NCBI GenBank assembly: GCA_036426205.1
Contig: WSYH01000840.1
Span: forward strand, 1-64,000
Length of the DNA stretch: 64,000 nt
Source: Ascaphus truei
Taxonomy: Eukaryota; Chordata; Amphibia; Anura; Ascaphidae
Reading direction: 5' to 3'
The translations under genes were made by a program, and so were the position numbers. The notes under the pieces are model-generated. The model was not told the origin of the DNA and searched no databases. It saw only the letters and a program-made list of their open reading frames with translations. Shown one piece after another: positions 54,241-64,000 of the stretch; within the stretch, counting starts at the first letter, position 1; the number at the start of each line of letters is the position of its first letter.

Positions 54241-57020
54241 TGATGACTTGATTTATTGAATTGGGAAATATAACACAAAGGCAAGTCCCATCTTCCTTAG
54301 TCTTTTTTTCTTACTGTTAGGGCGGAGACATCCCTCACACTCTGGATGCGACGGTAGTATAGTTTCACTTTCAATTTCCGTGCTTCTTGTAGTTGTGGCC
54401 TGGAGTGTCTCCCGATTTCATACCCCCTCTCTATGATCTGTGTCAATTCCCCAGACTGAGTGACAAAATCGCTGGGGTGAGCAGTTTCTCCTCGCCTGGA
54501 GGTACTGACCCTTGGGTATTCCCTTATAACAGATCTGGGTGACAGACTGTCCGCTCTAAGAAATGAACTCCTTGAATTAGGTTTTTTTATAAAACAGATT
54601 GTATGGTTTGTGTTAATGTCTATATAAAAGAGAATATCCCAGGTAGCTTATATGAGTGAATGATAATTGACAGTGAGGTGATATCTAAAGATTATCATTT
54701 ATATAATTAAAATTCTGATAATGTGTCAGTGCTCCCGTGTCCAAATAAAGTGAGGTCATCAATAAAACGTTTATAGAAAACAATATTGTGCTGTATGTGT
54801 TTGTGCTACACATAGATAAGTTATTCTCCCACCCACCCATAAAGGTTGGCATAGGAGGGGCAAACTTGTCCCCTATGCCGTACCCGAAGTTGTAATAAAA
54901 ATTTGGCCCAAAAAGAAAATAATTGTGAGTGAGTAAAAGAGTATCGATTCCATAATAAATGTGGTTGGAGTATAGAACTACCTGGACATTCTATAAAATG
55001 GGCGGACGCTGTCATAACCCAGATCATGTTGTTAGATCGAGTATAAGGAGACCACATCCATGGAACCCAAAATAATCCTGTTTCACATGTTGATTTTTTT
55101 GCAAGTTAGTCAGTAGGTCCCCTGAATCCAAAATGAAGGAGGGCAGTGCCCTCACAAGGGCTGTGTAGATATTCATTGACCTATTGAGACAAACCATCTC
55201 CCAAAGATCGATGGAGACTATTGGCCGACCAGGAGGGTCGACCAAGTTTGTGGATCTTTGGGAGATGGTGGTGATATGGGAATGACAGAGGTGAGGATTG
55301 ATGATAAAAATCTGATTCACTTTTTGTCAAACGTGTGTGGCCATCCCCAGATCTATACAGCTCAAGGAGTTCCTTAGGAAACAGTTCGTGTTGGGTCCCG
55401 TGGTAGCACAGAGTAGGAGGACACATCTCCAAGTGGCGAAATGCTTCCTTGAAGTAGGCAGTCTACTCTGTACCACCACAGCCCCACCCTTTGTCTGCAT
55501 TCTTAATGACTAACATGTGGGTTGTCCTGTAGGGTCTTAATTGCATTCTTTCTTCCTTACTAGGTTATCAGATCCTGTATGGGTGAAGAGAAAACCCCTG
55601 AGAAACATCCTGAGGATAGCGAACCCCAAGTCTCATAACATGCTTAGGAATGGGCCCTTAGCAAAAGTGGGGTAAAACACGCCTTCTCTTCATTTAGACC
55701 CCCACTCCCCCATGAATGGGTTTGTGTGTCGTCTAATGTGTTACCCTGGATGAAAAAGTCTTCCATATCCCTAAGTGTACAGTCATCCCTGGAAAGAGTC
55801 AGGATTCCTATAGGGGAGAGGAGGAGAGAGGGTTAGGGTACATTACATAGATACATCATGTTCTTCATCTGGAGTTTGTACACATCTGAGAAGAATCACC
55901 TCCCATATGGTTGTGAAATAATTTTTTTAGGTAGCTTACACACAAAATGGACTCGACCACTACACCAAGAGGTCGATCCATAGTGGGGGCATATTTCAGC
56001 CTTTATTTATGTGAGACTCTGCGTGCGACAACTCATACGAGATGTTAATGACATTATTGTATCAGCTAATAATTCTTTTTCCTCTTGTTTGCTCTTTTTC
56101 CTCCCATGTCTTTTCTTCCTTGTCCTCTTTCGTTCTCTCCTGAACATTTGATAGTTTTTTGACTGTTGATCAGTTTGTAAGTGTCATTCTGTTGCAGATG
56201 TCAATTCCCCCCGAGTGGTAGCACTATCGATGGACGTCCTCCTTCTCTGGATTGTACAATATTCCCAACGTTGTGTATTGTTTGATCTATTTTCATATCC
56301 AAAAATGAAACTGAATGTGAGGCAGTTTTCCACATCAGATAGTTCAGAATCAGCACACTGATAATCAAATTGTCTTCAAAATAGATTTACTGGGAGTTGA
56401 TCTGGTGGCGGGTTATTAGATGAGTCCCGCATGGAACGATCAAAAACAGGTCCTGTTCTCTGCCAATTGTATGATCTGTTTTTTCTCGTAATCTATTCTA
56501 TCACGATCATATTTGTTTTTGTTTGCGTATCATTATCTCTCTCTCTGCGTCCTCCACAGTTTTAGCTAATATCTGATCATATTTTGAAAGCCCTCACATG
56601 TCACTTGATTTCCGCATTTATCCTGTAGTTCTTGAATCTGTGTGTCTAAGTGTTTTTTCTTTAATCTTGTTGCAAGTATTAATTCCCTTAGGCCAAAGGA
56701 AAAGGTGTTTATGTGATTATCACGGTTCTTCAAAAGTTTTATCTGGAAGCCAAAGTGGCGCTTTCTTCATTCCTCAGGCCTCTGGGATTCTTTTGTTTTA
56801 ATAATTTCTGTAGCGACAATATCACACCAGATGTGTTTTTATATCAAGAGTCTTTCTAATTTTTGAAAGTACATTTTTAAATACAAATGTCATTAGTGTC
56901 TGTTTCCACCAAGTTATCAAAGACACGAGGGCCTCTTCTCCTTCACATGAGTCATCCTCCACAATTAAATGTATAAGCTGTAGGTACATTAATTTCCTGT
57001 ACATCCTCCATTCATCCATT
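54241..57020 (-). pseudogene. PLE-B coding region: N-terminus, RT, heavily broken
   Basis: On the minus strand, 55,432-55,024 gives TRLTKSESDFYHQ and, in a second frame, TISQRSTNLVDPPGRPIVS with ALPSFILDSGDLLTNL (RT start). 55,057-54,821 gives VCPSYANLYGWVGE (motif B end). FIDD of motif C lies at 54,755-54,766 (FYKRFIDDLTLFG). The catalytic Asp pair is kept although frames are broken. 55,800-57,020 upstream is the long N-terminal region in pieces, including a Lys/Arg-rich part at about 56,100. Confidence 0.6.
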
Positions 57021-58200
57021 TAAATTCTCACAGCCAAATTGTAATGAATATCCATAAAAGTATATCCTCTAGCACATCCCCTAACCTAGACCGCTACTTT
57101 ATCCCTATGCAATCGCCTGTGTATTTTAGATGTATTGCACATATTACTATATAAATCTTGTACTTTCTTGGTTTTTGGAATCCTGTAATATGCATACTTG
57201 TTTCCCATCGAATTTCATAAATTTGTTGATAAGGTGTATGCATATAGATTTCACTATATGCTTTTCTCATCCTTCTGTACCATAGTATAATAAGATGTTT
57301 ATGAGAATTTTTGGTATATAGATTATATACCTAATATACAGCACTCCACTCCATAATACTGATAACTACATAAATGTGAAAATGATATAACGCCCTCTCT
57401 TACAGTGAGAAGCAATCTGCTGTTCTTTAAAATATTAGTACAAGATATTACATCTTTTTTAATTTGTTTAACAATACCCATGCATATATATATATAATAA
57501 TATAATATATATTTTTTTTATGAATAGTTCTTTTCAATCAATAAGTTATTTTGTTACAATAGTGTTGTTTAAATTTAAAATATATATTATGGTAGTGTTT
57601 CATATATAAAGATTATTGTTTTTTCTATATATGTTGATTTGTCTATATTTTTCACCATGTATATATATGTGTACATTTTTCCCTTAGTGATTTTTTTAGT
57701 TTCTAGTAGTAGGTAAACATTATTTCATATATTTATAAACTTTTTGTATAATCTTCCGATTTATGTATAGTTACACTATTGTGTTTGTGTGTGTTGTGTT
57801 GCAAAGCTGCCCGCCCAGTATTTTAGTGGCTGAATGGTATAGATACCCTCCACATAGCTTGAATTATTTTCATATATCTCCCGGCTAGCTGTGGACCTTC
57901 ATCCAGGTTAAAGCTAGGGGTTCGAGGACTTCTCTGCGCATGCGCCGAAAGCGGGGAGTGAGGGGTAGGATCCTATGCGGCTGTCAGAGGCGTGCTCTCA
58001 GCAGAGGCCCGCCCTGAGAGGCGTGCCGATCCTGATTGAGCTCGGCTGAGGCTCGTAGGGATCAAGGGACACTCTGGCGCGCGGCGCATGCGCGGCCTGA
58101 TGGATTCCTATTGTCGATGACGCATTTATGACCGTCATTTTTGGTGCGAAAACGGGGCGAACAGCTGCCTTTTAAACTGACTATTTTACTGTATACAGCA

Positions 58201-58237
58201 TTCTTGAAAAGTTCTTTTGAACGAAAACGCGTTGAAG
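58201..58237 (+). ncRNA. Hammerhead-like motif in the right arm of PLE-B
   Basis: Core TTGAAAA, stem II GTTC/GAAC, GAAA, palindromic stem III ACGCGT with T, and stem I TTC/GAA of three pairs. Two core positions deviate. Confidence 0.4.
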
Positions 58238-58337
58238 TTTGCGCGTCCCACAACCAGATGTTTGAATAATAAAGGATTCTTATTGCAAGCCTGCTCTTTC
58301 ATCTTTGCTGTGCGCTGCCACCCTGGCCTTTGGAACG

Positions 58338-58620
58338 TTTTACCATACAGACTGCACGCTTTGGAGGGGAGACCCTGGGTGAAGGACAATACGTGAGTAC
58401 ATTACGGGGCTAACCGATGAGGAAGGTGGGGTGTCTTTGGACAAGCAACCACCAACTCTTCAGGTATCCTACTGCCCACCTAAGTTTCCGTACTGTATAT
58501 TTATTATACCCACGTTCTGCTCCCTTCCCATTCATACACAGTCTTAGCAACTTTAGAGCACCCATTCACCAAACAAACTGAGATGGGGAATGGCCTGCAA
58601 CTGGCCAGGCATGGCGAACC
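58338..58620. other. Junction between PLE-B and the L2 piece
   Basis: Short unique sequence, no gene. Confidence 0.35.
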
Positions 58621-58961
58621 TCTACAATTACAAAGATGCCCTTTCCTCTGTTGTTCCGACTGTTAAAGACTATGACTGCAGCCCATATTTCTCTCCCGTC
58701 TCAATTACTGCACACCCCATCTCTCCGGCTTCTTGCCCTCATCACCCTGTCTCCCCTACAGTCTATCCTAAAACATGCTGCCAGAATACACTCACACTCT
58801 GTGTACTTATCGTGTCTCAGCGTCTCCCCTGCTCAAAATACTCTCTTGGCTTTCCTTCATTGGCATCCCACAATCCTCACGCTCAATTCTCTCTCCTCCT
58901 CACTTACAGCTTTACACTCTTCTGCTCCTCTTACATCTCAGCACCTGATTTTCACTATGCT
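58621..58961 (+). pseudogene. L2-type LINE C-terminal fragment
   Basis: In mixed frames: ITKMPF, PSQL/NYC, LSPLQSILKHAARI, SPAQNTLLAFLHWHPT, TLNSLSSSLTALHSSAPLT. This is the L2 C-terminal pattern (SRLDYCN, SPLQ-N-AAR, SLHWLP, FKALH-APxYL). It takes up where the fragment at 43,690-44,205 ends. It is cut at 58,961 by composite A'. Confidence 0.6.
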
Positions 58962-59329
58962 AAAAAGGGGCATTGTTTACATACATTTTTGCTTAAATCG
59001 GCACATATAATAAAAACAACCTCTTTTTGTGATTCCAAAAGGAGGTACAATTTATACAAATGATAGCCTAATGTGGCATATAAAAACAGCATAATAAATT
59101 ATATCAAATTTATAAAAAATTGTTAAAATGATAAAAACTCAAACCTAAATCTAACTTTATTTTTAACTTCATTAACGACGGATAGTGCGTCAATTTTCTT
59201 CAAAAAAAGGAGACATGTGAAAAGAAAACAAAAATTAATAAAGATCACACAAAAGTAAAGTAACATGCAAAGAAAAATATGCAACCAAACAAACACACCC
59301 CAGTCAATACCACATTGAGCTCCCCTGGA

Positions 59330-59830
59330 GTTAGGTTTTCAATGTGAAAATCCAATAGGTTTCTCTTTGTTATACTGGACATTGCGATCCCCTCCCCTCC
59401 AATGGGGTAAAACTTTTCTAGGACCGAAATGTCAACCCTGTGGGATTTCCTTGATGGTACTTAATGAAATGTTCTGAAGGAGATGTGTATTAACCCCGCT
59501 TGATGTTTCCTAAATGTTCTAAAAATCTAATTCGACATCTCTTGAGGTTTTCCCTATATACTTGTAATCCAAGGGAAATGTGATCATGTAAATTTTATGA
59601 TCAGTTCTACAGGTGACATGTTGTTTTATATGATATTTTTTTTTGTCACATGGGAAGTAAATGGAATTTCGTCCATTGTCCTTTGTTTACAAGCTTTGCA
59701 AACTGTACATCATAAAAACCTTTCACTTTCGGAACCAATTGTTTCGAGTGTTCTCTTTTATTTTAGGTAGCGAGCTGGGAGCCAAAAGATTCTTCAAGCT
59801 ATTGGCCTTTCGGAATATAACTGTAGGCAC
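59330..59830 (-). pseudogene. PLE A' left arm: Cys linker and GIY-YIG endonuclease, frames broken
   Basis: On the minus strand: PKVKGFYDVQFAKLVNKGQ, then GLQVYRE-NLKRC (GIY-YIG start, decayed), RFLEHLGNIKRG, EHFIKYHQGNPTGLTF and QRETYWIFTLKT. The last parts are the typical end of the nuclease. Several one-base indels. Confidence 0.6.
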
Positions 59831-59955
59831 TTCAGACTGAATTTGTCCTTATTGTTTTTATTAGATGTTTTTTCAATATTCCTGTCTGTGTGTAATACAT
59901 TTTCCCTATTGAGGTTTCGTGCTTTTGTCAAGGCTGTTTTTAAATTGTCCGGATT

Positions 59956-60685
59956 TTACTTTCTATCCAAGAATCTATTTTCCAATATCTTGGATTGTTC
60001 CTCAAAGACATTTAAATCTAAGCAGTTACGTCTTAATCTTCTAAACTGGCCATATGGCACATTGCTTAGCCAACTGGAATGGTGACAGCTAGAGGGCAGG
60101 ATGTAATTGTTACTGTCAACCTCCTTATAGAAAGTTTTAGTTTTCAAACATCCTTCTTCCACAAAAATGGTCAGGTCAAGGAAGTTGACAGACTGTCTAC
60201 TAAAATTACACGTACATTTTAAGTTAGAATCATTGTCATTGATATAGTCAATAAATTTCAGAAGACCTGCATCTTCACCTCTCCAAATAAAAAATACATC
60301 ATCGATAAAACGCTGCCATAGGACCAAATTTGCACCCAGCTCAGGAATAGTCTTCTTCCCATATTCCCATGAATAAATTCGCATAGCTGGGAGCAAATTT
60401 GGTACCCATGGCGGTTCCACGCTGCTGTAAATAAAATGTATCCTCAAACCAAAAATAATTATTCCGTAAAATAAAAAGGATACTATCTAAAATGAAATTA
60501 GCGTGTTCATTGGGTAAATCTTCATCTTTGGCTAACACTCTATCTATCGCCTCAAATCCCTGATTATGTTCTATCGATGTATATAATGAGGTAACATCCG
60601 CAGTAACTAGAAAACATTCCTCATTCCATTTTTGATTTTCCAAAATTTTCAATATATCTGTTGTGTCTTTTAAATATGACTTCAA
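59956..60685 (-). pseudogene. PLE A' left arm: RT palm and thumb
   Basis: Frame 60,685-60,341: MKSYLKDTTDILKILENQKW, CFLVTADVTSLYTSIEHNQG (motif A with Asp), YLQQRGTAMGTKFAPSYANL (motif B). Frame 60,447-59,956: VLWQRFIDDVFFIWRGED (motif C, Asp pair at 60,298-60,309), NFLDLTIFVEEG and KTKTFYKEVDSNNYI. One frame change near 60,400 separates the two. All catalytic residues are present. Confidence 0.75.
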
Positions 60686-60724
60686 CTTCGGTACATATTT
60701 CTGGAAATAAATGTCAATATAAGC

Positions 60725-61411
60725 TTACAAATTTGATGTTAAAGTGTCAATACCAGCAATGATGGGACTGCCTGGAGGATTGGTTAGAATTTTGTGTAAC
60801 TTTGGAAGGTAGTAGAATATCGGTCTTATAGGATTTTCTTTCCACAAAAAAGTATATTCTTGCTCTGACAATATTCCATTCATTCTACCTCGATCTAATA
60901 ATAACTTCAGTTTTTCCTTAAAATCACAGGTAGGATCTTTTGACAATTTTTTATATGTCATACTATCTTCCAAAATTCTATTAGATTCTTTTATGTAGTC
61001 ACATCTATTTAAGATGGCTACCCCTCCTCCCTTGTCAACCTGTTTTATGACTATATCTCTATTTTCTGTTAGATCTTTAAGGGCTTCTCTTTCATTTTTA
61101 TTTAGATTATGACAGTATCTTTGATCTTTTTTCGTTAATTCTTCAAAATCTTTCATAATCAATTGTGAAAAGACATCTAAAGTTTTCCCTTTTATGTGTT
61201 TGGGATAGAATGTCGATGGAAGTTTAAGACCTGAATGTTTTAAATAAAGCTGTGTATCTGCTTCTTCCATGTCATTTTCTTTGATCTTTTTATTATTTAA
61301 GTTCTCTTGTGTTCTAATCTCTACTTCTTTATTTTGAAAAAATCTTTTAATAGTAAGTTTTCTTAGGAATTTTTGAGCATCAATAAAAAGTCCAAAGCTA
61401 TTTGGGCCCAC
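60725..61411 (-). pseudogene. PLE A' left arm: DKG domain up to the RT start
   Basis: 228 open codons: FLRKLTIKRFFQNKEVEI, HSGLKLPSTFYPKHIKG, KDFEELTKKDQRYCHNLNK, EREALKDLTENRDIVIKQVD with KGGGVAIL (DKGGG motif), then PIFYYLPKLHKILTNPPGS. It ends at TSNL, where one missing base moves the frame to the RT palm. It is the longest open frame of the N-terminal half among PLE copies here. Confidence 0.7.
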
Positions 61412-61498
61412 TGTAGGGGCAAACTTTAGACCTTTGGAAATAAGACTTTCCTCATATTTAGTTAAAATTTTTAGAACTTAGATTAAAAATGCTGTTCT

Positions 61499-61804
61499 TT
61501 ATTTTATCATCTTTCTGTTGTATCTGTGGTTTCTTTCTCCCTCTCTTTCTTCTGATCTTCCTCTTCTTGTTTTTGGGTCTTTCTCCATCAGTGGGTAAAA
61601 CAGATTCGAGGAAGACCCTTCCCCTAAAAAATCCCTATCTTCTCTTCTAGATATATTATCTGAGAACAAGTTTTCCTTTCTTGCTTCTCTCCTTTCTGCT
61701 CTATTTGCCCTGTCTGTATCTCCTGCATGTGTATTATCTTGACTGTTAGTCCTTTTTGTTTTTTCTGGGTGTCTCCTTGGTTTATCTGAAGATTTATAAG
61801 GCAC
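61499..61804 (-). pseudogene. PLE A' left arm: N-terminal basic region
   Basis: 101 open codons: MPYKSSDKPRRHPEKTKRTN, AERREARKENLFSDNISRRE, DFLGEGSSSNLFYPLME and KTRRGRSEERE. Highly charged and probably disordered, RNA-binding-like. It precedes the DKG domain. Confidence 0.55.
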
Positions 61805-61861
61805 TTTTCCCTGTTTAACTGGTGATCTTTTCTCCCTTTTTGAAGAATTAACGAAAAAAGA

Positions 61862-62688
61862 TCAAAGATACTGTCATAATCTAAATAAAAATGAAAGAGA
61901 AGCCCTTAAAGATCTAATAGAAAATAGAGATATAGTCATAAAACAGGCTGACAAGGGAGGAGGGGTAGCCATCTTAAATAGATGTGACTATATAAAAGAA
62001 TCTAATAGAATTTTGGAAGATAGTATGACATACTGTATAAAAAACTGTCAAAAGATCCTTCTGTACCTGTGATTTTAAGGAAAAATTGAAGTTATTATTA
62101 GATCAAGGTAGAATGAATGGAATATTGTCAGAGCAAGAATATACTTTTTGCCTGGAAAAGAAAATTCCTATAAGACCGATATTCTACTACCTTCCAAAGT
62201 TACACAAAAGTCTAGCCAATCCTCCAGGCAGGCCCATCATTGCTGGTATTGACTCTTTAACATCAAATTTGTCAGCTTATATTGACATTTATCTCCAGAA
62301 ATATGTACCGAAGTTGAAGTCATATTTAAAAGACACAACAGATATATTGAAAATTCTGGAAAATCAAAAATGGAATGAGGAATGTTTTCTAGTTACTGGG
62401 GATGCTACCTCATTATATACATCGATAAAACATAATCAGGGATTTGAGGCGATAGATAGAGTGTTAGCCAAAGATGAAGATTTACCCAATGAACACGCTA
62501 ATTTCATTTTAGATAGTATCCTTTTTATTTTACGGAATAATTATTTTTGGTTTGAGGATACATTTTATTTACAGCAGCGTGGAACCACCATGGGTACCAA
62601 ATTTGCTCCCAGCTATGCGAATTTATTAATGGGAATATGGGAAGTACCGGCAAAGAAAATCCCAGAATCACTTTACAGGAAACAGTGA
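61862..62688 (+). pseudogene. PLE A' right arm: DKG domain to RT motif B, then truncated
   Basis: Starts in the middle of the DKG domain (QRYCHNLNKNEREALKDL-type, then KQADKGGGVAIL). Frame 62,086-62,688 has PIFYYLPKLHKSLANPPGRP, LKDTTDILKILENQKW, VTGDATSLYTSIKHNQGF and LQQRGTTMGTKFAPSYANLL with MGIWE. It then runs into unrelated VPAKKIPESLYRKQ. The Asp pair of motif C is gone, so this copy cannot encode an active RT. Confidence 0.7.
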
Positions 62689-63318
62689 TGCTCCAAATTG
62701 TGTGCCAGTTATAACAATCATCCAGAATAAACTGATAGTATATGTATAAATAAAGTCAACTTCCGTTCAGAGTCCCAGTGTTGTACATATAATGAATAAT
62801 GAATAATATAGTCACCCCACTTGATCGAGTGATAGTGGCTTCACACGGGTAGGGGCTGTATAATGGTAAGGAGGCATTGGCAACAATACCGCCGCGTCCC
62901 CTGAGAAGGGACAAAACGGCTAAGTATGTCGCCACCCTCCGCCACTGCCTCACAATTCCCGGCGCCACACCAGACCAAGAACCCCACTGCGGAGGTAATA
63001 ACGGGGGATAAATGAAAGGGCAAATGCACTCACTGTCTTGACACAAAGTGTGTCTCTGATCCGCGCTCCGCGTTCGGCGTCCACCATCAGCCAATGACGT
63101 CAGGATACTCTGTGCCGGAAGTGACGTGTAGCGTGCTCCAAGCCGGGGGAATCAAGCAAAAATAGAACAGGTAGGCGGTGCACTGCTGCCGTCAGGGTTG
63201 AAGGGAATTGAAGTCCACACGCAAAGTGAATTAATAAAAAGGTAGTTTATTAAAGTGCATATACACTAAAAAGGTGCTACAGAGCGAACTCTGACACGTT
63301 TCGTCCCTGCCTGGGACT
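62645..63318 (+). repeat. Replacement segment between RT motif B and the linker in the right arm
   Basis: About 670 bp of G/C-rich, CpG-bearing sequence joins at GGGAAG and ends before the GTCAATCCGAAC point. It resembles PLE leaders, with a weak hammerhead-like hairpin at about 63,285-63,330 on the minus strand. Confidence 0.5.
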
Positions 63319-63535
63319 TTGTCAATCCGAACAATTTAAAAACAGCCTTGACAAAAGCACGAAACCTCAATAGGGAAAATTTATTACACACAGACCGGAA
63401 TATTGAAAAAACATCTAATAAAAACAATAAGGACAAATTTTTTTCTTTTTTGACAAAATTTAACAGAGATTCATATAAATTGCCAACATCATAAAAAACA
63501 TTGCATTATTCGGAATGATGCACTATTAGGTAACA

Positions 63536-64000
63536 TTGCCTACAGTTATATTCCGAAAGGCCAATAGCTTGAAGAATGTTTTGGCTGCCAGCTCGCTACC
63601 TAAAATAAAAGAGAACATAGAAAACAATTGGTTACCGAAAGTGAAAGGTTTTTATGGATGTACAGATTGCAAAGCTTGTAAACACAGGACAATGGAGAAA
63701 TTCACATTTACTTCCCATGTGACAAAAGAAAAATATCATATAAAACAACATGTCACCTGTAGAACTGATCACAAAATTTACATGATCACATGTCCCTGTG
63801 GATTACAGTAATGTACATAGGGAAAACCTCAAGAGATGTACGAATTTGAATTTTAGAACATTTAGGAAACATCAAGCGGGGGTTAATACACATCTCCTCT
63901 CAGAACATTTCATTAAGTACCATCAAGGAAATCCCACAGGGTTGACATTTACGTTCCTAGAAAAAGTTTTACCCCATTGGAGGGGAGGGGATCGCAATGT
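63536..64000 (+). pseudogene. PLE A' right arm: Cys linker and GIY-YIG endonuclease
   Basis: Open from 63,536 to 63,811: VIFRKANSLKNVLAAS, WLPKVKGFYGCTDCKACKHR (zinc-like CxxCxxC), KIYMITCPCGLQ. After a one-base insertion the GIY-YIG core continues as VMYIGKTSRDVRI, then ILEHLGNIKRGL and further in broken frames, with the end outside the window. The linker is the clearest of all copies. In PLEs the nuclease nicks the target to prime reverse transcription. Confidence 0.7.

Larger units (their letters stand above)
52288..58337. mobile_element. PLE bounded by 1.1-kb inverted terminal repeats (PLE-B)
   Basis: The left arm, 52,288 to about 53,460, is inverted at about 57,230-58,337, starting from GTTCCAAGGCCAGGGTG and including a G/C-rich leader (CAGCCGAGCTCAATCAGGA), a CTATACCATTCAG segment and A/T-rich inner parts. 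Between them is a minus-strand PLE coding region. Identity of the arms is reduced by many small indels. Inverted long repeats around a PLE coding unit are a known PLE configuration. Confidence 0.65.
58962..64000. mobile_element. Second copy of the head-to-head PLE pair (composite A'), cut by the window end
   Basis: From AAAAAGGGGCATTGTTTAC the sequence follows 45,221-50,305 in the same orientation, offset about 13.7 kb, including the same head-to-head join near 61,850. Both also share the replaced RT part. Frames are longer here than in composite A. The left outer leader present at 44.5-45.2 kb is missing. Confidence 0.75.

Overview
Eukaryotic (vertebrate) repeat-dense DNA, most likely from an amphibian and probably a frog. 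The evidence is the mix of elements: many Penelope-like retroelements (PLEs) with GIY-YIG endonuclease and hammerhead-ribozyme-like motifs, L2/CR1-type LINE pieces, PIF/Harbinger and Tc1/mariner DNA transposons, TA-flanked MITEs, long CA/TATC/GA/TA microsatellites, and a dispersed repeat near 2,095 of a kind I associate with anuran genomes. I see no convincing single-copy host gene. Nearly every coding segment belongs to a transposable element, and most are broken.

Layout. 1-353: end of a Harbinger-family element inserted in a minus-strand PLE (354-1,995). 2,095-2,405: SINE-like repeat. 2,409-5,229: plus-strand PLE with the best single RT reading frame of the window, followed by an array of eight evenly spaced GCATGCGC sites (5,808-6,206) and a PLE leader-like segment with a hammerhead-like fold (6,467-6,512). 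7,536-10,643: a divergent pair, a BEN-domain-like protein (minus) and a Tc1/mariner-type transposase with introns (plus). 11,846-12,517: PLE endonuclease fragment. 13,543-13,938: MITE. 14,240-16,061: minus-strand PLE pieces.

16,065-36,708: the main feature, a 20.6-kb PIF/Harbinger element with matching terminal inverted repeats and a TAT target duplication, inserted in the coding region of a PLE. Removing the element and one TAT rejoins the PLE frame exactly. It carries its Myb/SANT-like gene (plus, left end), its DDE nuclease gene (minus, right end, one stop codon), and between them an unexpected cargo: a forkhead (winged-helix) gene in two copies (26.4-28.2 kb and 30.8-32.5 kb) within a ~3.5-kb direct duplication. 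The first copy lies between long inverted repeat arms.

36,712-37,418: 5' part of the interrupted PLE with a near-consensus hammerhead. 37,905-38,204: MITE. 38,330-44,205: L2 and CR1-like LINE remnants and unclassified sequence. 44,532-51,440: a 6.9-kb inverted repeat made of two head-to-head PLE copies, with consensus hammerhead motifs in both arms. 52,288-58,337: another PLE bounded by inverted terminal repeats. 58,621-58,961: an L2 piece that appears to continue the one interrupted at 44.2 kb. 58,962-64,000: a second, better preserved copy of the head-to-head PLE pair, cut by the window end.

Functionally, the window shows layered transposition: LINE, then PLEs, then Harbinger and MITEs inside them. 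Several autonomous machineries are recognisable (PLE RT plus GIY-YIG; Harbinger Myb plus DDE nuclease; Tc1-like DDE plus BEN protein), but each has at least one visible lesion. Some single-base lesions, especially at 45-50 kb, may be assembly errors.
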